DNA from: DATJGR01 sp041739525
Lineage (GTDB): Bacteria > Pseudomonadota > Gammaproteobacteria > Pseudomonadales > Azotimanducaceae
Length of the DNA: 64,000 nt
Reading direction: 5' to 3'
NCBI GenBank assembly: GCA_041739525.1
Contig: JBGSNQ010000071.1
Span: forward strand, 1 to 64,000
The notes under the pieces were generated by a model, which saw nothing but the letters and a program-made list of their open reading frames with translations, ran no database searches and was not told the DNA's origin. Of the stretch, positions 53,256-61,857 are shown piece after piece; position 1 is the stretch's first letter, and the number at the start of each line of letters is the position of its first letter. A program made the position numbers and the translations under genes.

Positions 53256-54161
53256 ATGCCGATACTCGCGCTCGGACTGGTTCTCGTTGCCGCGCTCGTT
53301 CACACGCTTTGGAACTTCGTCGCGAAGAAAAGCGGCGGCGATGTTCGCATTGCACTGCTCAGCAACATTGCCCAGTGCATCGTCTGGGCGCCCGTCGGCA
53401 TCTGGTTCATCCAGCGCGACGTCGCCGGATTTGGCGTGCTGCAGTGGAGCCTCGTCGTCGCGAGCGGTGCAGTTCACGTTCTGTACTTCGTTACGCTGCT
53501 GCGCGGATACCGCCTCGGCGATTTGTCGGTGGTGTATCCGTTGGCACGCGGGACGGGGCCGTTGCTCACTGCGTTGATCGCCACCCTGTTCCTTGGTGAA
53601 GCGCTGCGGGTAGTCGGCTGGCTGGGCGTGCTCGGGATCGTCAGCGGCATCGTCATCATTGCGGGCGGCTCGGCGCTGTTACGCGCGATGCGGGGTGGCA
53701 CGCATTCGCCCAGCGAACTCGTTCGCCTTCGTGCAGGTGTTAGATATGGCCTCGCCACCGGCGCGTTCATTGCGGCGTACAGCGTGATCGACGGGTATGC
53801 AGTGAAGCATGCCAACGTGTCGCCGGTGCTGGTCGACTACCTCAGCAACCTGGTGCGACTGCCGTTGACGGCGTTGGTGATCTTCGCGATTCGGCAACGC
53901 GAACCGTTGCCGCTGCGCGACTATACGAAGCAGATGTGGCGGCCGGCGCTGGTGATCGGTGCGCTCTCGCCGGTTGCGTACGTGATGGTGCTGTACGCGG
54001 TGTCGATGGCACCGCTCTCGCAGGTTGCGCCGGTGCGTGAAGTGTCGATGCTGTTCGCGGCGTTCCTGGGCGGTTCGCAACTCGGTGAGCACGATCGCCG
54101 CGCGCGAATGCTCGGCGCGGGATTTATTGCTGCAGGCGTCATTGCTATCGCGCTTTCGTGA
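53256..54161 (+). CDS. EamA/DMT family transporter
   Basis: A 301-residue drug/metabolite transporter with about ten helices in two repeated halves: LGLVLVAALVHTLWNFVAKK, LGDLSVVYPLARGTGPLLTALI in the first, and YGLATGAFIAAYSVIDGYAVK, MAPLSQVAPVREVSMLFAAFLGG in the second. Substrate unknown; exporters of amino acids or metabolites are common in this family. It is convergent with the CPBP gene with no spacer. Confidence 0.9.
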   Translation: MPILALGLVLVAALVHTLWNFVAKKSGGDVRIALLSNIAQCIVWAPVGIWFIQRDVAGFGVLQWSLVVASGAVHVLYFVTLLRGYRLGDLSVVYPLARGTGPLLTALIATLFLGEALRVVGWLGVLGIVSGIVIIAGGSALLRAMRGGTHSPSELVRLRAGVRYGLATGAFIAAYSVIDGYAVKHANVSPVLVDYLSNLVRLPLTALVIFAIRQREPLPLRDYTKQMWRPALVIGALSPVAYVMVLYAVSMAPLSQVAPVREVSMLFAAFLGGSQLGEHDRRARMLGAGFIAAGVIAIALS

Positions 54162-54974
54162 TCAGGCGGAACGAGGCTTCAGCGAGGGTCCCAGCAGGGT
54201 GACGAGCAGAATTGCGCCGCCCACAAGCACCACGGCGTTTATCCACGTCATCGAACCGGTTGCCGCACCGTAAGCGTTGACGATGGCGTGAGGAACGATG
54301 CCGGCAAGCAGGATGCTCTGCTTCGCGTTCACGAACAGCCACGTAACGAATACCGACAGCGCGATGCCCGCAATCACGAACACGGGCAAGGCCATTCCGG
54401 ATTGCGGCAGACCGGACGCAAAGAACGCCGGCAGATGCCACAGCATCCAGATCGACCCCACGACCACCGCGGCAGTGGCCGGTCGCATTCGCTGCAGCAC
54501 TCGCGGTAGCAGATAGCCGCGCCAGCCGAGTTCTTCTCCGAGCGGCCCGAGCAACAGCGCCGGAACGTTCAATACACCGACTGCGACGAGCAGCCACGTG
54601 TCGGCCGTTGCCAGCGGTTGTCTGAAGGCTACCAGAGCGATGAGTTGCACGACGAACATCAGCGCGGGGTAGAACGCGAGTGCCGCGATCCACACCCACG
54701 CATCGACACGCCAGCGAAACAACCGCGAGAACAGGTCCTTCAGTGCCGCGCCGCCGCCTCGTACGCCCGTTAGTACGAGCGCCGCGATGTTCGGCGCCCA
54801 TACGGCTACGTAGAAGAACGGCGAGGAGCTTGTCAGCGGACCGAAGTGCGCCTCGAACCACGCCGAAAAACCGAGCGCCATGACTGCGATGGACCACGTG
54901 ATGCCGAATGTGATCGCGAGGAACAGTGCAACTTCGGTCTTCCACGCATCGCGTACGGCGCGGGCGCCGCTCAT
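54162..54974 (-). CDS. CPBP family intramembrane metalloprotease
   Basis: A 270-residue membrane protein of the CAAX-protease/bacteriocin-processing (Abi) family. Motif 1 is GPLGEELGWRGYLLP (EExxxR type), motif 2 is WMLWHLPAFF, and motif 3 is PHAIVNAYGA. About eight hydrophobic helices. In other bacteria some members process or give immunity to peptides; the target is unknown. No bacteriocin gene is nearby. Confidence 0.9.
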   Translation of the reverse strand: MSGARAVRDAWKTEVALFLAITFGITWSIAVMALGFSAWFEAHFGPLTSSSPFFYVAVWAPNIAALVLTGVRGGGAALKDLFSRLFRWRVDAWVWIAALAFYPALMFVVQLIALVAFRQPLATADTWLLVAVGVLNVPALLLGPLGEELGWRGYLLPRVLQRMRPATAAVVVGSIWMLWHLPAFFASGLPQSGMALPVFVIAGIALSVFVTWLFVNAKQSILLAGIVPHAIVNAYGAATGSMTWINAVVLVGGAILLVTLLGPSLKPRSA

Positions 54975-54978
54975 TGCG

Positions 54979-56121
54979 TTATGCCAGCGACTGGAACGCC
55001 GCCATCGCGGGTCCGGCGGCGCGCAGATCGCCGGTGGTGCCCTCGCCCATCTTGTTCATCACATACGCAAGGCATACGCGCGCGTCGGTATCGACGATCA
55101 CCAACGAGCCACCCCAGCCGCCCCAGAACGCGGTGTGCGGATTCGGGCCGAGCGGAAATGCTTCACTGGTGAGTCCGTAGCCCATGCCGAAGCGCGTCGG
55201 CACGCCTAACACCAGATCGACGCCGTTGCTCTGTTCGTCGAAGACGCGATCGCAACCGGCCTTCGACATGACGCGCTTGCCGAATGCACTGCCGCCGTTT
55301 GCAACCAGCGTCTGCACTTTGCATACCGAACGTGCGTTGCCGTGGCCGTTGCCCGCAGGAATCTCTGCACGTCGCCACTCCGCCGTGCGCGAGTCGAGTG
55401 CGTTCACCGGCGGATATTTGAACGTGCGCGCCGCTATCGACGTAGGGTCGGGGTTCGCAACCGGCATGTCGCTACTCGGCGGCGGAATCAGGTTTCCAAC
55501 GCGCGGGAAGTGGCGCGGGTCGAGACCGATATGGAAATCGGCACCGATCGGTTCGGCGATTTCCTTGCGAAAGAACGTGCCGAGCGACATGCCTGTTACT
55601 CGGCGAACGACTTCACCGATCAGATAACCCTGCGTGATCGCGTGATAGCCGCTCTGCGTTCCCGGTTTCCACCACGGCGCTTGCGCCGCGAGCATCTGGC
55701 ACATCTTGTCCCAGTCGTAGACGTCGGCGGTGGTCACCGGACCGTCCATCCCTGACAATCCCGCTGAGTGGCTCATGAAGTGTCGCACTTCGATGTCGCC
55801 CTTACCGTTCTGCGCGAACTCCGGCCAGTACTTCGACACCTTCTCGTAGAAGTCGATCTCGCCGCGATCGGCAAGCACCAGCGCGCAGATGAACGACATC
55901 GTTTTGGTTGTGGAATAGACATTCACGATGGTGTCTTCCTTCCACGGCGTCTTCTTCTCTTCGTCGAGATGTCCGGCCCAGATGTCGACGACGAATTCGC
56001 CGTCGACCGTCGCCGCAAACGACGCCCCCAGGTCGCTTCCGTTGTCGAAGTTGGCGGCAAATGCATCGCGGACGCGTGCAAACTTCTCGTCGCAATACCC
56101 GTGGATCGTCGTACCCATCAT
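54979..56121 (-). CDS. Beta-lactamase-fold serine hydrolase, EstB-like esterase
   Basis: A 380-residue class C beta-lactamase-fold protein. The nucleophile motif is STTK (in NVYSTTKTMSF), the Tyr motif is in SGYHAITQGYLIGEV, and WGGWGGSLVIVD replaces the usual KTG-type motif near the end. This is typical of EstB-type esterases, which cleave short esters and not beta-lactams. No signal peptide. ATG 56121 or 56118 is the start. Confidence 0.9.
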   Translation of the reverse strand: MMGTTIHGYCDEKFARVRDAFAANFDNGSDLGASFAATVDGEFVVDIWAGHLDEEKKTPWKEDTIVNVYSTTKTMSFICALVLADRGEIDFYEKVSKYWPEFAQNGKGDIEVRHFMSHSAGLSGMDGPVTTADVYDWDKMCQMLAAQAPWWKPGTQSGYHAITQGYLIGEVVRRVTGMSLGTFFRKEIAEPIGADFHIGLDPRHFPRVGNLIPPPSSDMPVANPDPTSIAARTFKYPPVNALDSRTAEWRRAEIPAGNGHGNARSVCKVQTLVANGGSAFGKRVMSKAGCDRVFDEQSNGVDLVLGVPTRFGMGYGLTSEAFPLGPNPHTAFWGGWGGSLVIVDTDARVCLAYVMNKMGEGTTGDLRAAGPAMAAFQSLA

Positions 56122-56153
56122 TCCCCTCCAGGGATTCGTCAGCAGTTGATTCG

Positions 56154-56918
56154 TTAGCGGCGGAACTGTTCGGCGAGGCGTCGCATGCCCGCCAGCCAGC
56201 GATCGTAGTCCGCGGTTTTGCGTTGCATGTACGTGAGCACTTCCGGATGCGGCAGTACGAGGAAGCGCTCCTGATCGAGCGTTTCGATGACTGCGTCGGC
56301 CACCTGCTCGGGCTCGAGCATGCCGTCGATGCCGGCAACACCGCCGTCACCGCCGGCCGTCATCCCGGTGCGCACCGCCTGCGGACACAACACCGATACC
56401 TTTATGCCTTCGTGGCCGTGCGTGATCGACAACCACTCACCGAGTGCAACCGCGGCGTGTTTCGTCACTGCGTACGTCACTGAGCCGATCTGCGACAACA
56501 AACCCGCGGCAGACGCGGTATTCAGCAGATAACCGCCGCCGCGTTTCACCATGCGCGGAATCAGATTGCGCGCGGCATATACGTGCGACATCAGATTCAC
56601 GTCCCAGATCTTCTGCCACACCTCATCGGACGCATCGATACCCCGACCGATACCGATACCGGCATTCGAGCAGAAGAGGGCGATCGGCCCGTGGTCACGC
56701 TCGGTGGCCTCGATCAGCGCCTTTATGTCCGCTTCTTTGCCGACATCGACCTGCCGACTCGACCCGCCGATCTCGGCCGCAACGGCGGCCGCGCCTTTAC
56801 CGTCGAGATCCGCCACCACGACATGCGCCGCACCTTCTGCAACAAACCGACGCGCCAACGCACGGCCGATCCCACTCGCGCCGCCTGTAACGACGACGAC
56901 CTTGCCCTCAACTCGCAT
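56154..56918 (-). CDS. Short-chain dehydrogenase/reductase
   Basis: A 254-residue SDR: TGGASGIGRALARRF, CSNAGIG, and YAVTK with NTASAAG as the Ser region. ATG 56918 has a GGGGGA site, so the longer frame is not needed. Its sequence ends GMRRLAEQFRR. Substrate unknown. It is followed by an EstB-like esterase 32 bases downstream on the same strand, so an esterase-dehydrogenase pair is possible. Confidence 0.9.
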   Translation of the reverse strand: MRVEGKVVVVTGGASGIGRALARRFVAEGAAHVVVADLDGKGAAAVAAEIGGSSRQVDVGKEADIKALIEATERDHGPIALFCSNAGIGIGRGIDASDEVWQKIWDVNLMSHVYAARNLIPRMVKRGGGYLLNTASAAGLLSQIGSVTYAVTKHAAVALGEWLSITHGHEGIKVSVLCPQAVRTGMTAGGDGGVAGIDGMLEPEQVADAVIETLDQERFLVLPHPEVLTYMQRKTADYDRWLAGMRRLAEQFRR

Positions 56919-57005
56919 TGTTTTGTTCCCCCACTCGAGCGTCCAACCATAGTCGTTTCTCGGAGTGATTTCGATTGGTGAAGAGGTGCGAGTATCGAGC
57001 GCGGT

Positions 57006-57126
57006 GGTGACGACTGATCGGTGCGGAGGGGGCGCTCTAGCCGTCCTGTCTTTTGTCAATAGAAGGGTCGCTCAGTCGCGGCCATCCATGGCCGCTCATG
57101 CCCCTCCACACCGATCAGCCGTCACC
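57006..57126. repeat. Nested inverted repeat, about 121 bases
   Basis: The arms 57006-57031 and 57101-57126 are 26 bases each and complementary at 24 positions. Inside is a 7-base-pair hairpin at 57078-57095. Outside, 56962-56974 pairs with 57135-57147 (12 of 13). It may be a MITE-like or REP-like element, or a regulatory RNA structure. Confidence 0.65.
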
Positions 57127-57162
57127 TTCCATCATCGAAGTCACTCCTTCGTTTGGAGAGTT

Positions 57163-57185
57163 GAACGCGCGCTTCGCGCGCGTTC
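57163..57185. repeat. Perfect hairpin
   Basis: GAACGCGCGC, TTC, GCGCGCGTTC gives a 10-base-pair stem. It directly precedes another hairpin one base later. Confidence 0.75.
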
Positions 57186-57186
57186 C

Positions 57187-57214
57187 GCACCAACGCGCTT
57201 TAGCGCGTTGGTGC
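57187..57214. repeat. Perfect 13-base-pair hairpin
   Basis: GCACCAACGCGCT (57187-57199) and AGCGCGTTGGTGC (57202-57214) are exact inverted copies with only two bases between. As an RNA stem the loop would be wider. It contains the same CGCG core as its neighbour. Confidence 0.75.
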
Positions 57215-57292
57215 ATCACTCATAACTTGCTATGGCGTGGGGCGGTCACGCGAACCCAGGCGGGCGTGGGTGAATGTCGGTGAGGACCGTGA

Positions 57293-57312
57293 CGCGGCCA
57301 TGGGTGGCCGCG
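57293..57312. repeat. Hairpin sharing its stem with 57078-57095
   Basis: CGCGGCCA, TGGG, TGGCCGCG is an 8-base-pair perfect stem. The core GCGGCCA/TGGCCGC is also found at 57078-57095. Confidence 0.65.
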
Positions 57313-57402
57313 CCCCGAGCGACCAGGGAGGGCTCGAGCGAGTCCGAACCGGCATTCACGCACGTCCGCCGCGAACCGAAGCTCCATCCCACCGCCTCAT
57401 GC

Positions 57403-57408
57403 CATAAT
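57403..57408 (+). promoter_or_regulatory. Probable -10 box of the tRNA-Gly gene
   Basis: CATAAT lies 11 bases before the tRNA. No good -35 is seen 17 bases upstream, so the assignment is tentative. Confidence 0.35.
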
Positions 57409-57419
57409 CCACCCCCACT

Positions 57420-57493
57420 GCGGGTGTAGTTCAATGGCAGAACGGCAGCTTCCCAAGCTGCATACGAGGGTTCGATTCCCTCCACCCGCTCCA
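57420..57493 (+). tRNA. tRNA-Gly, anticodon CCC
   Basis: The cloverleaf closes: acceptor GCGGGTG pairs with CACCCGC, the anticodon stem is GCAGC/GCTGC with loop TTCCCAA (anticodon CCC), and the T loop TTCGATT is present. The encoded 3' end is TCCA. It reads GGG codons. The next gene, an MFS transporter, starts 33 bases later. Confidence 0.95.
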
Positions 57494-57525
57494 TCCAACG
57501 ACGTCGCCCCTGAGCGGAAATCTCC

Positions 57526-58722
57526 ATGCGATCGGAACGTTATCGCTGGGTACTGGCATGCAATCTGTTCGCCATCCTGACGGTTTCGTCCGGCCTCGGT
57601 TTCTACAACCTGTCCGTCTACATGCATGCGCTGGCGGCGCAGCGCGGGTTCTCCGTGGCGTCGATTTCGGCGGCGGTGGGATTGTTCTTCTTGACAGGTG
57701 GTGTTGCCGGGTTAGTTACAGGACGCGTTCTGCAGCGGCACGATGCGCGCCTCGTCATGCTCGTTGGGGCATTGTTTTCCGGGGCGGCCATCGCCTGCAT
57801 CGGACGCGTGCAGGCCGAGTGGCAGATGTTCCTCGTGTATGCGCTGTTTGGTGTGGGCTACACGGGCGTTTCGGTATTGCCGGCCACAACGTTGATCACG
57901 CGATGGTTCGATCCGGCAAGTCGCCCTGTGGCGCTTTCGTTCTCATCGACCGGGCTCTCGTTGGGCGGGGTGATTCTCACGCCGTTGTCGGCAGCGTTGC
58001 TGGAGCGGTGGCCCATCGAACACGCCACGCCGCTGCTCGGTGGAATCTTCGCGCTGCTCATCGTGCCCATCGTCTGGTTCGGCGTGCGCTCGTTTCCCGA
58101 GGCGCCCGCGGTGGGCGCGCCGTCGCCGATGGTGCAGGGAACGGAGTTTGCGGCGGCGGTGCGGTCGCGGTTCTTCGTGTTCCTCACGCTCGCTTATCTG
58201 TTGGCGATGGGCGCGAAGGTTGGAACCATCGCGCACATGTATCCGCGAGGCGTGGCGGTTGCTACGCCGCTGCAGGCCTCGTTCGCCGTGTCTGTGCTTG
58301 CCATGATGTCGGTGATCGGACGGCTGATCGGTGGTTTCATCATCGGGCGCGTGCCGATCAAGCAGTTCGCGCTCGTCACCGTGATGGGCCAACTGTTGGG
58401 ATTCGTGGTGATCGGCGCCGCGCAGAATACGACGCAACTGTTGCTCGGCGCGGGATTGTTCGGGTTCACGGTCGGCAACCTGTTGATGCTGCAGCCGTCG
58501 ATGCTCGCGCAGGCGTTCGGCGTGATGGACTATCCGAAGATCTTCTCGCTGAGCCAGGCGGTGTCCACGCTCGGCATCGCGAGCGGTCCAGTGGTGCTAG
58601 GTGCCGTTACCGCCACGCATGGCTATCTGGCGGCGTTTCTGATCTTCGCGGCGCTGTCGGGAGTTGCGTTCGCGCTGATCGTGGCTGCAGGCCCGGTGCC
58701 GGAAGGCGAACCGGCGCGCTGA
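57526..58722 (+). CDS. MFS transporter
   Basis: A 398-residue major-facilitator transporter of about 12 helices: RYRWVLACNLFAILTVSSG at the start, GGVAGLVTGRVLQRHDARLVM as the first conserved loop, and RLIGGFIIGRVPIKQFALV as its counterpart in the second half. It looks like the oxalate/formate-antiporter or monocarboxylate group of MFS. Substrate unknown. ATG 57526 is used; it begins 33 bases after the tRNA. Confidence 0.88.
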   Translation: MRSERYRWVLACNLFAILTVSSGLGFYNLSVYMHALAAQRGFSVASISAAVGLFFLTGGVAGLVTGRVLQRHDARLVMLVGALFSGAAIACIGRVQAEWQMFLVYALFGVGYTGVSVLPATTLITRWFDPASRPVALSFSSTGLSLGGVILTPLSAALLERWPIEHATPLLGGIFALLIVPIVWFGVRSFPEAPAVGAPSPMVQGTEFAAAVRSRFFVFLTLAYLLAMGAKVGTIAHMYPRGVAVATPLQASFAVSVLAMMSVIGRLIGGFIIGRVPIKQFALVTVMGQLLGFVVIGAAQNTTQLLLGAGLFGFTVGNLLMLQPSMLAQAFGVMDYPKIFSLSQAVSTLGIASGPVVLGAVTATHGYLAAFLIFAALSGVAFALIVAAGPVPEGEPAR

Positions 58723-58801
58723 CGAATCGCCTTGCGTGTGGTCGAAGGAACCGGTTGGTGTCGCGACACCTGAATAAGTACGAATTGAAGGACGATCGTA
58801 G

Positions 58802-60145
58802 ATGCGATTTAACGTTGTTTTGTTGACGGCTCTGCTGATGGCGGGCAGTGCCGGCGCTGCGTTGCCGGCAACCAGCGATCTGCCCAGCCTCGCGCCGATG
58901 CTCGAACAGATCACGCCGTCGGTCGTCAACATTGCCACCTACACCACGGTCCAGGTGCGTAACCCGCTGATGGACGACCCGTTCTTCCGCCGCTTTTTCA
59001 ACGTTCCCGAACAGCAGCAGCGTTATCGCCGCACGAAGGCCGCAGGCTCGGGTGTGATCGTCGATGCGCGGCAGGGATACATCGTTACCAACAACCACGT
59101 CGTGGACCGCGCCGACGAGATCACCGTGACGCTATCCGATGGGCGCGCGTTGCCCGCAAAGCTGGTGGGTACCGATGCGCAGGTGGATCTCGCCGTGTTG
59201 AAGGTCGATTCGAGAAAGCTCGCGCAAATCACGTTTGCCGATTCGAGCCGTCTGCGCGTGGGTGACTACGTGGTTGCCATCGGCAATCCGTTCGGGCTCG
59301 ACCAGACGGTGACGTCGGGCATCGTCAGTGCGCTGGGCCGCAGCGGTCTCGGCATCGAAGGTTACGAGGATTTCATTCAGACCGATGCGTCGATCAACCC
59401 CGGCAACTCCGGTGGTGCGCTGGTGAATCTGCGCGGCGAACTGATCGGCATCAACACGGCGATTCTCGCGCCGGCCGGCGGTAACGTCGGCATCGGCTTT
59501 GCGATACCGAGCAACATGGTGTCGGCGATCATGGCGCAGTTGATCAAACACGGCGAAGTGCAGCGCGGTCGGCTTGGTGTTCGCGTTCAGGCGCTGAACC
59601 CGGAGCTTGCGCAGGCGTTCAACGTGAACGTCGCGGAAGGCGTCGTCGTCGTCGAAGTGGACAAGGAGAGTGCCTGCGCGAAAGCCGGCATCGCTCCGGG
59701 CGATGTCATCGTCAGAGTCAACGATCGCGACATCAAGCGCATCGTCGATTTTCACAGTCAGTCGGCGCTGTTGATGGTAGGCGATAACGTGAACATGGCC
59801 GTGTTACGCGACGGCAAGCAGCGACGCGTCAACTTCGACCTCGTCGCCGAGAGTCTCGAGCAGATCGCCGGCGAGCGAATCGACCCGCGCCTTACGGGCG
59901 TTGCGTTGCAGAACTTCCGGAGCGAAAACGATCCCACGACCGGTGCCGGCGTACTGGTAACAGACATCGGTCCCGACAGTTCGGCGCTAGAGCGCGGGTT
60001 GCGGCCGGGCGACATCATCGTGGCGCTGAACCGGAAGGCGGTACGCAGCATCGCGGAGATGAGCGATCAGCAGCCGTCGCCTAACGGGCAGATGTTGCTG
60101 CGCGTCTACCGGGCCGGCGAGTTCGGTTACATCGTGTTGCCGTAG
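58802..60145 (+). CDS. degQ: Periplasmic serine protease, DegQ/DegP type
   Basis: A 447-residue HtrA protease for periplasmic quality control. It has a signal peptide (LLTALLMAGSAGAA) and the triad His99 (TNNHVV), Asp129 (QVDLAVLKV) and Ser203 (NPGNSGGA). Two PDZ domains follow (RGRLGVRVQALNPELAQAF; TGAGVLVTDIGPDSSALERG). Two PDZ domains and the short Q-linker favour DegQ over DegS. ATG 58802 starts the signal peptide. It is convergent with a small protein gene. Confidence 0.95.
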   Translation: MRFNVVLLTALLMAGSAGAALPATSDLPSLAPMLEQITPSVVNIATYTTVQVRNPLMDDPFFRRFFNVPEQQQRYRRTKAAGSGVIVDARQGYIVTNNHVVDRADEITVTLSDGRALPAKLVGTDAQVDLAVLKVDSRKLAQITFADSSRLRVGDYVVAIGNPFGLDQTVTSGIVSALGRSGLGIEGYEDFIQTDASINPGNSGGALVNLRGELIGINTAILAPAGGNVGIGFAIPSNMVSAIMAQLIKHGEVQRGRLGVRVQALNPELAQAFNVNVAEGVVVVEVDKESACAKAGIAPGDVIVRVNDRDIKRIVDFHSQSALLMVGDNVNMAVLRDGKQRRVNFDLVAESLEQIAGERIDPRLTGVALQNFRSENDPTTGAGVLVTDIGPDSSALERGLRPGDIIVALNRKAVRSIAEMSDQQPSPNGQMLLRVYRAGEFGYIVLP

Positions 60146-60160
60146 CCGTCGACTACGGTC

Positions 60161-60179
60161 GCGGCCGAGCAGCGGCCGC
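60161..60179. terminator. Hairpin between convergent degQ and small gene
   Basis: GCGGCCG, AGCAG, CGGCCGC is a 7-base-pair perfect stem 16 bases after the degQ stop. A further CCGTAG/CTACGG pairing spans the stop. There is no U run. Confidence 0.4.
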
Positions 60180-60190
60180 CCGAGACGGGA

Positions 60191-60424
60191 TCAATCGACC
60201 AGCGTGAACTGCGGTTTCACCGGTTCGGCGGCGTCGGATACGTAAACCTCGTCGATGTCGTCGATGCACTGCAGTGCTTCCGCCAGCGGAATCAATACCT
60301 TCTGCAGGGTACCCGTCTTGTCGCGATAGGCAGCCACAACCGTCGAGTCGTGTGCCTTCACGATCAGATACTTCGTACCGTTGCGCGTCAGCAGGTGTCC
60401 CGGCAACGATTCGGAAATGTTCAT
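60191..60424 (-). CDS. Small protein of unknown function
   Basis: A 77-residue protein: HLLTRNGTKYLIVKAHDSTVVAAYRDKTGTLQKVLIP and a C-terminal acidic YVSDAAEPVKP. No signal peptide or membrane helix is seen and no family is recognised. A GGAG site 5-10 bases before ATG 60424 supports expression. It lies 185 bases from the alcohol dehydrogenase gene terminus. Confidence 0.65.
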   Translation of the reverse strand: MNISESLPGHLLTRNGTKYLIVKAHDSTVVAAYRDKTGTLQKVLIPLAEALQCIDDIDEVYVSDAAEPVKPQFTLVD

Positions 60425-60563
60425 CTCGAAACTCCGCCTTCGATGTGTACACGTTAACGCCTCGGGCGGGCCGGAGTTGATCCCACTCGTCGTGGGCGCA
60501 GAACCGTTCGGCGCCGCGTCGTCGCTAACGGTCGATTCTCAGGTGTGAACGGTCCGAAAACGA

Positions 60564-60587
60564 AGAAGGCGCCGATGGGCGCCTTCT
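60564..60587 (-). terminator. Intrinsic terminator of the alcohol dehydrogenase gene
   Basis: A 10-base-pair perfect stem (AGAAGGCGCC, GATG, GGCGCCTTCT) is followed on the minus strand by TCGTTTTCGG. It lies 22 bases past the adh stop. Confidence 0.7.
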
Positions 60588-60609
60588 GCGTGCGAGCAAA
60601 CGATGCGGA

Positions 60610-61695
60610 TCAGGCGTCGAACATGATGACGCTGCGCGCCACTTCGCCTTTCTTCAGCGCCTGCATCGCGTCGTTCACGTCCTTCAGCTTGATGCGTCCG
60701 GAGATCATGTCGTCGAGGTGCAGTTTGCCGTTCAGGTAGAAGTCGACGAAGCGGGGCATGTCGACGCGGAAGCGGTTCGAGCCCATGTTCGAGCCCTGGA
60801 TCTTACGCTCCATCAGGAATTCGGCGCCGTGCAGTTCGATCATCGTACCGACCGGAATCATGCCGATGATGGTTGCGGTGCCGCCTTTGCGCAGCATCCG
60901 GAACGCCTGCTCGGTGGTCGCCTTCAGGCCGATCGCTTCGAACGAGTAGTGCACGCCGCCGCCCGTCATTGCGATGATTTCGTTGACCGCGTCCTTCTCC
61001 TTCGCGTTCACCACGTCGGTGGCGCCGAACTTGCGCGCAAGTTCGAGCTTACTGGCCACAGCGTCCACCGCGATGATGCGGCCGGCACCGGCGATCGCCG
61101 CACCGTTGATGCACGACAGGCCAACGCCGCCGCAGCCGATGACCGCAACCGTCGCGCCCGGTTCGACCTTCGCCGTGTGGATGACAGCACCGACGCCCGT
61201 CGTCACGCCGCAACCGATCAGCGCGGCGCGGTCGAGCGGCATGTCGGGACGGATTTTCACGATCGCGTGTTCGTGGACAAGCATCTTTTCGGCGAACGAC
61301 GACAGGTTCAGGAACTGGAATACCGGTTGGCCGCCGGCGGTCAGTCGCGACGGTTCGTCGGCCTTGCGGTCGAGATCGTCGCGATCGCAAAGCGACATGT
61401 GACCGGTGAGGCACGGCTCGCAGTGGCCGCAGAACGCCGACAGACACGTGATCACGTGATCGCCGGGTTTAACGTACGTAACGTCGGAACCAACCGCTTC
61501 GACGATGCCGGCCGATTCGTGGCCCAGCACCGACGGCAGCGGATACGGGTACGAGCCGTTCTGGAAGTGCAGGTCTGAATGGCACACGCCGGCGGCGACC
61601 GTTCGCACCAGCACTTCCCGTGGGCCGGGTTTGCCGTGGCTGACCTCTTCGATCACCAGCGGCTCGTTGACTTTGCGCAATACTGCTGCCTTCAT
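60610..61695 (-). CDS. Zinc-dependent alcohol dehydrogenase
   Basis: A 361-residue medium-chain Zn alcohol dehydrogenase of the class III/benzyl-alcohol type. Catalytic zinc: Cys in GVCHSDLH, GHE and Cys in GCGVTTG. Structural zinc: CGHCEPCLTGHMSLC. Cofactor motif VIGCGGVGLSCINGA. It oxidises primary alcohols with NAD+ (or the reverse). Substrate unknown. Followed by a strong terminator and divergent from folK. Confidence 0.93.
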   Translation of the reverse strand: MKAAVLRKVNEPLVIEEVSHGKPGPREVLVRTVAAGVCHSDLHFQNGSYPYPLPSVLGHESAGIVEAVGSDVTYVKPGDHVITCLSAFCGHCEPCLTGHMSLCDRDDLDRKADEPSRLTAGGQPVFQFLNLSSFAEKMLVHEHAIVKIRPDMPLDRAALIGCGVTTGVGAVIHTAKVEPGATVAVIGCGGVGLSCINGAAIAGAGRIIAVDAVASKLELARKFGATDVVNAKEKDAVNEIIAMTGGGVHYSFEAIGLKATTEQAFRMLRKGGTATIIGMIPVGTMIELHGAEFLMERKIQGSNMGSNRFRVDMPRFVDFYLNGKLHLDDMISGRIKLKDVNDAMQALKKGEVARSVIMFDA

Positions 61696-61713
61696 CCCTC
61701 GTCCTCCATGAAT

Positions 61714-61758
61714 TTCGTTATTGGGCGGTTCGTAATTGGGCAGTTCGTTTTCGGAAAG
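61714..61758. repeat. Three 15-base tandem repeats between adh and folK
   Basis: Units at 61714-61728, 61729-61743 and 61744-61758; the first two match at 13 of 15 positions and the third at 10 of 15 to the first. They lie in the 162-base gap between divergent adh and folK. The start unit is TTCGTTATTGGGCGG. Confidence 0.8.
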
Positions 61759-61857
61759 GGTTGCGAGTGTGCCAAAGGCGATGTCTGTTTACTACTTGAG
61801 AAGCGCACCCGAACGCGCCGGTCGGACACTCGCGCCGCCGCCGATGTGGCGTATCGA

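Larger units (their letters stand above)
56919..57419. other. Palindrome-rich intergenic region before tRNA-Gly
   Basis: No convincing gene is present in these 501 bases. It holds an inverted repeat with 26-base arms, an outer 13-base pair of arms, and four strong hairpins at 57078-57095, 57163-57185, 57187-57214 and 57293-57312. The -10 box of the tRNA is near its end. I did not recognise a known REP or MITE family. Confidence 0.6.
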
